This document shows positions 14,921-21,687 of a stretch of DNA of 21,687 bases, piece after piece. The DNA lies in the NCBI GenBank assembly GCA_964584415.1, contig CAZOZX010000031.1, positions 1 to 21,687 of the forward strand, given 5' to 3'. The DNA is from PHAA01 sp964584415 (GTDB lineage Bacteria > Bacillota > Syntrophomonadia > Syntrophomonadales > Syntrophomonadaceae). Within the stretch, counting starts at the first letter, position 1. The number at the start of each line of letters is the position of its first letter. The notes beneath the pieces were generated by a model, which worked only from the letters and a program-made list of their open reading frames with translations, was not told the origin of the DNA and ran no database searches. The position numbers and the translations under genes are program-made.

Positions 14921-16759
14921 TTAGATATAGTCGTATACTTCCACGGGCACATCGATGGCTGAGGAATCACCATCAATCACTATTTCGGCAATTGACCAAA
15001 CATTGGGTACCACGTTGTGCAGATAGTACTTAGCAGTAGCTACCTTGCCGTTATAGAATTTGTAATCGTAGTGATCTGAGCCAACTTCTTCCGCCCGCTT
15101 GGCAGCCAATACAGCCTGGTCCAGTATTTGCCGACCGCAGTATAACTGTGAGGTTGCGGTTAGTACCCGGCGTGAAAATAGCGGAATCAAAGATGGATTG
15201 CTCTGGCCATATCCAGCCAGGGCTTTCAGCATATCCTGGTAGGCTTTAAGAGCTTTATCCAGAATCGCGAATTCCTTACCTAAAACCGCATGGTCTTTGT
15301 TAGCCTGACAGAAATCTACCATCTCCTGCAGGAATGCTCCGAATACGCTGCCGCCTTTCATTTGCATCTTGCGGCCCACCAGGTCCAATGACTGTATGAA
15401 GTTGGTGCCCTCCCAAATTGAATAGATCTTGGAATCCCGGGCTAGCTGCTCTACCGGGTATTCAGAACAATATCCGTAACCTCCATAAGACTGTATGGCT
15501 TCAGAAATCAGTCCCCATGATTCATCGGATGGATATGCTTTGCAGAGCGGAGTGGTCATCTCGATTAAATCGGAAGCCGCTTTGCGAACTGCCGGATCCG
15601 AGTCACGATGACGCTGGTCAAAAGCCAGGTAGGTCCTGTACATCATGGCTCTGATAGCCTCAACATGAGACTTGCCTAACATCAGAGTACGTTTAATATC
15701 TTCATGATTGATAATAGCTACCCGGCCAGCTTTGGGATTGGTAAAGAGACGACCTTGTACCCTTTCCTTGGCATTATCCCGGGCGTTGGCGAAAGCGTTT
15801 ATTATACAAGACAAGGCCATATGCCCGGTTTCCATACGCGCCAGGTTCATCATCTGGAACATCTGAGCCATACCCTCGCCTTTGCCTTCGTTTTCGCGAG
15901 GATCTTTGCCCAGCAGCCATCCCCGGCATTTGCCGTTTTCACCAGCTGATAACGAGGCGGTAACCGATCCATGCTGTCCCATTTTATGCTCAATCCCGGT
16001 AGTCAGGAAATCATTATCCTCCAGGCTGCCGTCTTCATTAACCCAGTATTTGGGGACGACAAAAAGTGATATACCGCCGGTACCCGGTTTGGATCCCTCT
16101 ATTCTGGCCAGGAAGAGGTGGATGATATTTTCAGCAAAATCGTTGTCACCGCCGGTGATAAATATTTTATTACCTTTGATATTAAAGATACCGGGCTCAT
16201 CGGTGGGGTAGGCCTTGGATAAAATGTCGCCAACATCTGATCCAGCGCTGGGTTCGGTCAGACACATTGTCCCGGACCAGGTTCCATCCATCATCTTGGG
16301 CAGGAACATGGCTTTCAGCTTATCATCACCGAAGCTCTGAATAAGGTCAGCTGAACCGGTGGTAAGCAGTATATAAGGCATAAATGTGGGATTGGCAGCC
16401 CCAATCAATTCCCATACTGCAGAATGCAGCATATCCGGCATAACCATAGCACCTTCGGAATTATCGATATTGCTGGTACCCCATCCTTCACTCTGCAACT
16501 GCTTGAACAGCGGACCGTAACTGGGCGGCAGAGTGACCTTGCCATCCTTGAACACCACCGGATTGGTTTCATTCTCATCATTGGTGGGTTCGATGACTTC
16601 TTTGCACATCTTAAGAATAGGCATTAACACTGACTTAATATCATCTCTGGAATAATAATCGGCAAACTGCGGATATTCAAAAACACCTTGGTTAGGCAGC
16701 CATTCACCAATTATAAACTCAAAATCGCGGATGTTGTTGATTGCAAAATTAGATGCCAT
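14921..16759 (-). CDS. Acyl-CoA dehydrogenase, large (about 610-residue) type; probable butyryl-CoA dehydrogenase
   Basis: This FAD flavoprotein would oxidise butyryl-CoA to crotonyl-CoA. At 612 residues it belongs to the long acyl-CoA dehydrogenases, with an N-terminal extension and a C-terminal extra domain, not the 380-residue clostridial Bcd. Visible family motifs are CLTEPSAGSDVG (166-177), KIFITGGDND (198-207), LARMETGH (306-313), and YGGYGYCSEYPVEQLARDSKIYSIWEGT, where E450 of WEGT is the expected catalytic base. It is last in an operon with all other butyrate beta-oxidation enzymes, which sets the likely substrate. No electron-transfer flavoprotein genes are adjacent, so electrons must go to a partner encoded elsewhere. 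GGAGGTAACC precedes the ATG. Substrate is inferred from context. Confidence 0.9.
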   Translation of the reverse strand: MASNFAINNIRDFEFIIGEWLPNQGVFEYPQFADYYSRDDIKSVLMPILKMCKEVIEPTNDENETNPVVFKDGKVTLPPSYGPLFKQLQSEGWGTSNIDNSEGAMVMPDMLHSAVWELIGAANPTFMPYILLTTGSADLIQSFGDDKLKAMFLPKMMDGTWSGTMCLTEPSAGSDVGDILSKAYPTDEPGIFNIKGNKIFITGGDNDFAENIIHLFLARIEGSKPGTGGISLFVVPKYWVNEDGSLEDNDFLTTGIEHKMGQHGSVTASLSAGENGKCRGWLLGKDPRENEGKGEGMAQMFQMMNLARMETGHMALSCIINAFANARDNAKERVQGRLFTNPKAGRVAIINHEDIKRTLMLGKSHVEAIRAMMYRTYLAFDQRHRDSDPAVRKAASDLIEMTTPLCKAYPSDESWGLISEAIQSYGGYGYCSEYPVEQLARDSKIYSIWEGTNFIQSLDLVGRKMQMKGGSVFGAFLQEMVDFCQANKDHAVLGKEFAILDKALKAYQDMLKALAGYGQSNPSLIPLFSRRVLTATSQLYCGRQILDQAVLAAKRAEEVGSDHYDYKFYNGKVATAKYYLHNVVPNVWSIAEIVIDGDSSAIDVPVEVYDYI

Positions 16760-16799
16760 TTTTAGGTTACCTCCGTTTCCTTCAATTGTTAACGGTAAT

Positions 16800-16848
16800 C
16801 CCCTTTTTTAAAAAAAGGGGCTAGGTGATGGCCTCGCAGGCCATCACC
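16800..16848. repeat. Two adjacent hairpins in the thiolase-dehydrogenase gap
   Basis: GGTGATGGCCT and AGGCCATCACC (16824-16834 and 16838-16848) form a perfect 11-bp stem with a three-base loop. Next to it CCCCTTTTTT and AAAAAAGGGG (within 16800-16820) form a second near-perfect palindrome. In the transcript the GC-rich hairpin comes first and is followed by CCCC and a run of seven T, so it might act as a partial terminator or as a stabiliser of one half of the mRNA. Confidence 0.7.
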
Positions 16849-16873
16849 CGCAAAATAGTGAGGGGTTAAGGGG

Positions 16874-18103
16874 TTATATTTCCCGGGTCCACAGCGATGC
16901 CATGGCGGGTCCGCCGCCTACGCATAATGAAGCTCCGCCCACGGTTTTGCCTAATCTCTCCAGCTCGTAATACATGCTGACGATTATCCGCAGCGCAGTT
17001 GCTCCTACCGGGTGCCCCAGGCCAATACCAGAACCATTGTTGTTTATATTGCCATCTTTTTCGAACGTGCCTACATTAAGATCAATTCCGGCCACGTCTT
17101 TGATCATTTTGCCGACCCCAAGTACCTGGGCCGCAAAGGCTTCATTGATCTCCCAGTAATCCACGTCATCGAATTTCATGGCTGCTTCTTTCAGACATTT
17201 GGGTATTGCTACTGCTGGACCGAGGCCCATAACTCTCGCGTCTACACCCTCTGAGCAAACATTTATTAATTTCATCAGCGGTTTAATGCCGAGTTCTTCC
17301 GCTTTTTTCTTGGTCATCATTACCACTGCCGCCGAGGCGTCGTTGATTCCAGAGGCATTAGCGGCAGTAACCACCCCGCCCTTCTTAAAGGCAGGGGCCA
17401 GTTTAGCCATGGTTTCCAGACTCGCGCCTCGAATGGGATGCTCATCGTTTTCGAACAAAAATTCCTTTTTGCCCTTCTTCACCATAACCGGTACTATTTC
17501 TCTCTTGAAACGTCCTTCATCAACCGCCCGGACCGCTCTCTGATGACTCAACAGAGCAAGTACATCGCACTCTTCCCTGGTAATGCCATATTGCTCAGCG
17601 ATATTCTCAGCAGTAACGCCCATATGACCACCAGCCAGAGTACACACTAAGCCGTCAGCCAGCATAGCATCCTGGGCTTTGGAGTCTCCCATTCGGGCTC
17701 CCCACCTGAAGTTTTGCAGCAAGTATGGTATGTTACTCATGCTCTCGGTTCCAACCACCAGAGCGATATCATTTTTCCCTAACATTAACTTCATTGCGGC
17801 CAGTTCCATTGCCCTCATCCCGGAAGCGCAGTTCTGGTTGACCATACTCGCACTGGACTCTACCGACATGCCTATCTGCTGAGAAATGATGCGGGCAGGC
17901 AGAGAACCATTGCCGTGGTGTAAACACATTCCCAATACAAGTTCATCAATTTGCTTCATGTCAATGCCGGCACGATTGACTGCTTCAGTAGCCGAAATTT
18001 TACTTAATTCGTTAGCGCGCAATCCAGCTAATGACCCATTATAGGCACCAATTGGAGTACGGCAAGCGCTGACTACTACAACTTCGTTTAATTCTTTTGC
18101 CAT
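16874..18103 (-). CDS. thl: Acetyl-CoA C-acetyltransferase (thiolase)
   Basis: This 409-residue thiolase cleaves acetoacetyl-CoA with CoA to two acetyl-CoA. The acyl-carrying cysteine is C92 (NQNCASGMRAME). The WEINEAFAAQ motif is present, the base histidine is H364 (GIGLGHPVGATALR), and the second cysteine is C394 (ASLCVGGGPAMA). The final motif reads GGGPA, slightly different from the common GGGQG. The ATG has AGAGGAGA upstream. It follows the CoA-transferase gene by about 54 bases, and a double hairpin separates it from the dehydrogenase gene. In this operon the enzyme is expected to work in the thiolytic, energy-yielding direction. Confidence 0.95.
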   Translation of the reverse strand: MAKELNEVVVVSACRTPIGAYNGSLAGLRANELSKISATEAVNRAGIDMKQIDELVLGMCLHHGNGSLPARIISQQIGMSVESSASMVNQNCASGMRAMELAAMKLMLGKNDIALVVGTESMSNIPYLLQNFRWGARMGDSKAQDAMLADGLVCTLAGGHMGVTAENIAEQYGITREECDVLALLSHQRAVRAVDEGRFKREIVPVMVKKGKKEFLFENDEHPIRGASLETMAKLAPAFKKGGVVTAANASGINDASAAVVMMTKKKAEELGIKPLMKLINVCSEGVDARVMGLGPAVAIPKCLKEAAMKFDDVDYWEINEAFAAQVLGVGKMIKDVAGIDLNVGTFEKDGNINNNGSGIGLGHPVGATALRIIVSMYYELERLGKTVGGASLCVGGGPAMASLWTREI

Positions 18104-18157
18104 TTTTATATCTCCTCTTTCCCAAAAATAAGTAGTATGACGGCTGAAACAGGATGA

Positions 18158-19501
18158 TTATTCGATTTTGTTGGTCCTGACCCAGATGAAGTTCTTATCA
18201 GCTTCTTGGATCAATTCGTCACGCAGATCGGGGTGAGCCAGATTAATCAGGGCTTCGGCTCTTTCCCAAGTACTCTTGGCTTTCAGGTTGGTAATCCCGT
18301 ATTCAGTAACCACATAGAAGTTGATACTGCGCGGTACGGTTACAATGGCCCCCGGGGTTAGCGTAGGTACTATCCGTGATTTAAGACTGCCATCTTTATC
18401 TTTATAGGTAGAGGTCAAACAAATCAAACCCATACCACCTTTGGATTTGTAGGAACCATAGATGTAGTCCAGCTGTCCGCCAGTTCCTGAAATATGCCGA
18501 ACTCCTGATGACTCCGAACATACCTGGCCAAATAAATCTACTTCTACTGCGTTGTTGATACAAATCATATTGTCCTGTTGGCAGATAATATCGGGGTCAT
18601 TGGTATAATCAACCGGGTAGATGGCACAAACCGGATTTTGATCCAGGAAGTTATACAGCTTGTCAGTACCCATGGCAAAGGTATAAACCATTTTGCCCTT
18701 ATCCAGCTGTTTCTTCAAACCGCTTAGACGGCCGGCTTCATACATATCTACAAACGAATCTACCAGCATCTCGGTGTGTACACCCAGGTCTTTCAAGTCG
18801 GATTGGGCTATCATTGCCCCCACAGCATTCGGCATACCGCCAATACCAAGCTGCAGACAATCTCCATCCTTGATCTGATCAATTATCAAGGAAGCAATTT
18901 TCTTGTCAGCCTCAGTAATGGGGATTTCAGGCAGATTGATCATCGGTTTATTAGTGCCTTCAACAAAATAATCAATCTCCGAAACATGCAAGGTCTCGCG
19001 CAGTCCGCCCAAGCAGCGCGGTACGTTTTCGTTTACTTCAGCGATCACTATTTTGGCGGCATCACAGAAGGCATGAGTAATAGAACAGGAGGTTCCCAAG
19101 TTCACGAAACCATGTTTATCCGGGGGGGCAACCTTGATTAAGGCAACATCTACCGGTACATAGCCGCGTTCATAGAAACTTGGTCCTTCATGATAAGTAA
19201 GGGAAATATAATTGCACATGTTTTTATCGTGTAATTTACGACTAGCTCCACTGAAATGCCAGTCATTATAGATGAAGTGTTTTCTTTCGGGGTCGTTTAC
19301 AACTGTTTGGGGAGGGAACGGGCAGGTAACCGTTCTTATTTTGACTGCCTGCAGTTCATCTTTGCGCTTGGCCAAGGCTGCGTCGAGATCCATTGAACAC
19401 ATAACGAACTCGCCGTAATGAACCAGATCTCCCGACTTGACTACTTTTACAGCCTCATCGGCCGTGACCAGCTTGCTTGCATACTCTTGTTTATAATCCA
19501 C
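18158..19501 (-). CDS. Acetyl-CoA hydrolase/4-hydroxybutyrate CoA-transferase family; probable butyrate-activating CoA-transferase
   Basis: This 447-residue family I CoA-transferase probably moves CoA from acetyl-CoA to butyrate, activating the substrate without ATP. Visible motifs are GIGGMPNAVG (about 219-228), VHTEML with the likely catalytic glutamate E244, and SGTGGQLDY (338-346), as in 4-hydroxybutyrate and butyrate:acetate CoA-transferases. I chose the GTG at 19501 because GAGGAGGGA lies just ahead of it; the frame stays open 50 codons further upstream but that part overlaps the end of the crt gene and reads as noise. The true length then fits the family. Which acids it accepts cannot be told from sequence; butyrate is inferred from the operon. 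Confidence 0.9.
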   Translation of the reverse strand: MDYKQEYASKLVTADEAVKVVKSGDLVHYGEFVMCSMDLDAALAKRKDELQAVKIRTVTCPFPPQTVVNDPERKHFIYNDWHFSGASRKLHDKNMCNYISLTYHEGPSFYERGYVPVDVALIKVAPPDKHGFVNLGTSCSITHAFCDAAKIVIAEVNENVPRCLGGLRETLHVSEIDYFVEGTNKPMINLPEIPITEADKKIASLIIDQIKDGDCLQLGIGGMPNAVGAMIAQSDLKDLGVHTEMLVDSFVDMYEAGRLSGLKKQLDKGKMVYTFAMGTDKLYNFLDQNPVCAIYPVDYTNDPDIICQQDNMICINNAVEVDLFGQVCSESSGVRHISGTGGQLDYIYGSYKSKGGMGLICLTSTYKDKDGSLKSRIVPTLTPGAIVTVPRSINFYVVTEYGITNLKAKSTWERAEALINLAHPDLRDELIQEADKNFIWVRTNKIE

Positions 19502-19572
19502 TCGGTATCCCTCCTCTTTTTTATCGGGCCAACATGGTGATGGTCTTGTGGGGGGGAACAGGATTTTACAGG

Positions 19573-20355
19573 CTATTTGCCTTTGAAAGCAGCTTTGCGC
19601 TTCTCTACAAAGGCAGTCATGCCTTCGAATTTGTCTTCGGTAGCACAGCACAGGCCAAACATGTCTGATTCAATACTCATGGCGGTATCAATATCAACCT
19701 GCATCCCTTTACCGATGGCAAATTTAGCATAGCCGACAGCCATTGGAGCTTTGGATGCGATTTTCTTAGCCATCTTTTTGGCCTCATCCATTAACTGATC
19801 CTGTGGATAAACATGATTCACCAATCCAAGACGGTATGCATCATCGGCCTTAACATTATCCGCGGTATAGGTGAGTTCCTTAGCGCGGCCTTCACCGATT
19901 AAACGCGGTAAACGCTGGGTTCCGCCGAAACCCGGGATAATTCCCAATCCAACCTCTGGCTGCCCGAATAGTGCGTTTTCAGAAGCTAGTCTCATATCAC
20001 AAGCCATGGCCAACTCACAGCCGCCGCCGAGTGCAAATCCGTTCACTGCCGCAATAACTGGTTTCTCCAGTAATTCTATTTGCCGAAAAACTTTCTCACC
20101 TACATCAGCAAAATAACGGCCTTCAGCCGGGGACAGCGGCAGCATAAATGTAATATCGGCTCCGGCTACAAAGGACTTGTCTCCGCTGCCGGTAACGATA
20201 ACAACTTTTATATTGGCATCTGCTTTTATATCTTTGATAGCAGCTTCTATCTCGAAAAGGGTTTCTCCATTTAGAGCATTTAAGGCTTTAGGGCGGTTAA
20301 TAGTTAATATCGCCAGGTAATCTTCCTTTTCCAAAATAATGTTCTGAAAATCCAA
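19573..20355 (-). CDS. crt: Enoyl-CoA hydratase (crotonase)
   Basis: This 260-residue protein hydrates crotonyl-CoA to 3-hydroxybutyryl-CoA. The two catalytic glutamates of the crotonase family are present: E114 in GGGCELAMACD and E134 in FGQPEVGLGIIPGFGGTQRL. The oxyanion-hole segments SFVAGADI (61-68) and the FALGGG loop (107-112) are intact. The start is TTG with GGGAGGT seven bases ahead. It lies 44 bases after hbd and 71 bases before the CoA-transferase start, in the same operon. Confidence 0.95.
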   Translation of the reverse strand: MDFQNIILEKEDYLAILTINRPKALNALNGETLFEIEAAIKDIKADANIKVVIVTGSGDKSFVAGADITFMLPLSPAEGRYFADVGEKVFRQIELLEKPVIAAVNGFALGGGCELAMACDMRLASENALFGQPEVGLGIIPGFGGTQRLPRLIGEGRAKELTYTADNVKADDAYRLGLVNHVYPQDQLMDEAKKMAKKIASKAPMAVGYAKFAIGKGMQVDIDTAMSIESDMFGLCCATEDKFEGMTAFVEKRKAAFKGK

Positions 20356-20399
20356 TCGTCTACCTCCCTTCAGAAATTAAGCCGGTACATCATTAGATA

Positions 20400-21254
20400 C
20401 TATTTACTGTAATCGTAGAATCCCTTACCGGTCTTCATACCCAGGTGACCAGCCCGTACTTTTTGCCGGAAAGCCAGGGAAGCACGATATTTCGAATCGC
20501 CAAATTCTTTGGTGAAATATTCGCAAATCGCCAGGACGATATCTATGCCAACCAGATCAGCCAGGGCTAACGGTCCCATGGGCATGCCTGCGCCAAGTTT
20601 CATCGCCTTGTCGATTTCTGCTGCAGATGCAGTACCTTCCTGGAAAACAAAGCCCGCCTCGTTAATGTAGGGAACCAAAATACGGTTTACTATGAAACCT
20701 GGTACTTCTTTAGCAACAACCGGTTCTTTACCGATCTTCTTACTCATTTCTACTGTGGCAGCTACTACATCTTCGGTAGTCTCCGACCCAGGGATAACTT
20801 CAACCAACTTCATAACCGGAACCGGATTAAAGAAATGCATGCCTACTACTTTGTCAGGGCGATTGGTAGCTGCTGCTATTTCGGTGATACTTAAGGCAGA
20901 GGTATTAGTGGCTAAAATGGCATCGGCTTTGCAAATCTCACCTAGCTGGGCGTGGACTTTCTTTTTAATATCTATGTTTTCAATGATGGCTTCGATAATG
21001 ATGTCGCAGTCTTTTAGAAGTGCGGTATCAGCGCCTGTAAGTAACTGACTGCTAAACTTGGCAACGTCATCAGCGGTCTTTTTACCTTTTTCAACGGCCT
21101 TAGCCCAGGCCTTGTTCAGACTCTTAAGGGCTTTGTCGACAACTTCGGGTACGACATCAACCAACACTACGTCAAATCCCGCTTCAACACTTACCTGGGC
21201 AATTCCGGCTCCCATAGTTCCGGCACCCAATACTCCGATTTTACTGATTGCCAA
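20400..21254 (-). CDS. hbd: 3-hydroxybutyryl-CoA dehydrogenase, NAD type
   Basis: This 284-residue enzyme oxidises 3-hydroxybutyryl-CoA to acetoacetyl-CoA. The Rossmann motif is GVLGAGTMGAGIA (7-19), and an aspartate ends the second strand (VVLVD33), which favours NAD over NADP. The catalytic site is seen in NTSALSITEI (S119), MHFFNPVPVMKLVEV (H140, N143) and E152. The C-terminal domain has PGFIVNRIL and ends KTGKGFYDYSK, as usual. I chose the TTG at 21254 because the ribosome site AAGGAGGAGA lies directly before it and would otherwise be inside the coding region; the length then equals typical Hbd. It is the first gene of the operon, about 80 bases from the predicted sigma-54 start site. Confidence 0.95.
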   Translation of the reverse strand: MAISKIGVLGAGTMGAGIAQVSVEAGFDVVLVDVVPEVVDKALKSLNKAWAKAVEKGKKTADDVAKFSSQLLTGADTALLKDCDIIIEAIIENIDIKKKVHAQLGEICKADAILATNTSALSITEIAAATNRPDKVVGMHFFNPVPVMKLVEVIPGSETTEDVVAATVEMSKKIGKEPVVAKEVPGFIVNRILVPYINEAGFVFQEGTASAAEIDKAMKLGAGMPMGPLALADLVGIDIVLAICEYFTKEFGDSKYRASLAFRQKVRAGHLGMKTGKGFYDYSK

Positions 21255-21344
21255 TCTACTCTCCTCCTTCAAATTAAAAGATTCTTGAATCCCAATCCTT
21301 TTCTTCTAACCCCACCCCCCATTTACAATCCTGCCTATCTATAC

Positions 21345-21360
21345 AGCAAAATATATGCCA
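21345..21360 (-). promoter_or_regulatory. Sigma-54 (-24/-12) promoter of the butyrate oxidation operon
   Basis: The - strand reads TGGCATATATTTTGCT. It matches the conserved TGGCA of the -24 box and TTGCT of the -12 box, with the required 10 bases between GG and GC. Transcription would start near 21334, about 80 bases before hbd. The upstream gene encodes a protein with the C-terminal helix-turn-helix expected of a sigma-54 activator, which supports the call. Confidence 0.82.
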
Positions 21361-21450
21361 GTCCTATAAAAATATGATCAAACGTCAGCAGCTTAGGCCT
21401 TTTGTTGATTTTTTTATTCACATTGTGCTTGTGTATACAATCTCAATGGT

Positions 21451-21506
21451 TGCAAATTGCACCCATTTTTCAATGCAAAAAATAACAAAGAGTTGCTTTT
21501 TGCAAC
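21451..21506. promoter_or_regulatory. Cluster of TTGCA/TGCAA inverted repeats: candidate activator (enhancer) sites
   Basis: TGCAA-A-TTGCA (21451-21461) is a perfect palindrome; a further TGCAA lies at 21474, and GTTGC-TTTTT-GCAAC (21492-21506) is another perfect inverted repeat. They lie about 117-172 bases upstream of the predicted start site, the usual enhancer distance. The last repeat may instead be the terminator of the regulator gene. Confidence 0.5.
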
Positions 21507-21508
21507 CC
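21474..21508 (-). terminator. Probable terminator of the upstream regulator gene
   Basis: On the - strand GGGTTGC and GCAACTC pair over seven positions around AAAAA and run into TTTGTTATTTTTT. It lies about 47 bases after the regulator stop codon. It overlaps the candidate enhancer repeats, and both roles are possible. Confidence 0.55.
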
Positions 21509-21554
21509 TTAATTAATAAATTTAAATGATATTTAATTTTGCTCTTGCGATCGT

Positions 21555-21687
21555 CTAGAGATTAAAACCTTGTATAGTTTCTTTGAGCTCTCGTTGATCT
21601 AATAAACCGTATTTTTCCAGCTTACGATATAGTACTGATTTATTGATCCCCAATATTCGCGCTGCCCGGGCCTTATTATTCCCAGCA
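21555..21687 (-). CDS. C-terminal end of a sigma-54-dependent transcriptional activator (partial)
   Basis: Only the last 43 codons are in the window; the gene continues past the right edge. The reading AGNNKARAARILGINKSVLYRKLEKYGLL is a Fis-type helix-turn-helix: NKARAARILGI as the first helix and turn, then KSVLYRKLEKY as the recognition helix. In sigma-54 activators this domain follows the AAA+ ATPase and usually ends the protein, as here, where only about 15 residues follow it. The helix-turn-helix alone also occurs in Fis-like proteins, but the sigma-54 promoter just downstream makes an activator by far the best reading. Its sensory domain cannot be seen. Confidence 0.85.
   Translation of the reverse strand, partial: AGNNKARAARILGINKSVLYRKLEKYGLLDQRELKETIQGFNL

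Noticed and set aside
17178..17543. 121-codon + strand frame opposite the thiolase gene
   Set aside because: It is a codon-bias shadow of the thiolase, with no start signals; similar shadows lie opposite the dehydrogenase, hbd, addA and addB genes.
19502..19651. N-terminal extension of the CoA-transferase frame by 50 codons
   Set aside because: It overlaps the end of crt, has a cysteine- and arginine-rich unlikely sequence, and the strong ribosome site GAGGAGGGA lies just before the GTG at 19501.
21255..21272. Upstream TTG start for hbd (MKEESR extension)
   Set aside because: Its six codons are themselves the ribosome site AAGGAGGAGA, which serves the TTG at 21254; the shorter protein has the usual family length.
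21450..21465. Second sigma-54-like promoter, TGGGTGCAATTTGC on the - strand
   Set aside because: The spacing between GG and GC is nine bases instead of ten and the -24 box is poor; it is better read as part of the palindromic activator sites.
1..21687. CRISPR array, insertion sequence, tRNA or rRNA genes
   Set aside because: I saw no regularly spaced repeats, transposase motifs, target duplications or tRNA/rRNA-like stretches on either strand.

Overview
This 21.7-kb window most likely comes from a chromosome of an anaerobic, Gram-positive-type Clostridia bacterium. It carries the Firmicutes-style AddAB recombination nuclease, an S11 D,D-carboxypeptidase, a 3D-domain cell-wall hydrolase, an LPXTG anchor remnant, strong GGAGG-type ribosome sites and many GTG/TTG starts. 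A five-gene operon can convert butyrate to two acetyl-CoA. It contains a CoA-transferase and an acyl-CoA dehydrogenase of about 610 residues but no adjacent etfBA. This points to a syntrophic fatty-acid oxidiser like Syntrophomonas; that taxonomic guess is inference, not a database result.

Layout. At the left (1-1745, + strand) are a secreted peptidoglycan-binding/3D-domain protein, a degraded LPXTG surface-protein tail between two terminators, and a YbjQ/UPF0145 protein. From 1827 to 5390 (- strand) there are small units: a ketopantoate-reductase-like enzyme behind a tail-anchored coiled-coil protein, a universal stress protein, a short unknown protein, a DUF1801 protein and a small membrane protein. 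A 404-bp gene-free stretch (4303-4706) holds a striking inverted pair of GGTTACC elements. A 58-codon + strand gene (5607-5783) has an excellent ribosome site and its own terminator. Next come a penicillin-binding-type carboxypeptidase and the addB-addA pair, overlapping by one base (all - strand). A small two-TM protein on the + strand then runs convergently into the long catabolic operon.

The operon (14921-21254, - strand) reads hbd, crt, CoA-transferase, thiolase, acyl-CoA dehydrogenase. Together these enzymes would activate butyrate with CoA from acetyl-CoA, oxidise it to crotonyl-CoA, hydrate it, oxidise it to acetoacetyl-CoA with NAD, and cleave it to two acetyl-CoA. Upstream is a close match to the sigma-54 -24/-12 consensus (21345-21360). 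Beyond it lie clustered TTGCA/TGCAA inverted repeats at typical enhancer distance, and then the last 43 codons of a gene ending in a Fis-type helix-turn-helix, as in sigma-54 activators. The regulator, enhancer sites and promoter form a coherent control module for syntrophic butyrate oxidation and are the most interesting signal in the window. A strong double hairpin between the thiolase and dehydrogenase genes suggests further tuning inside the operon.
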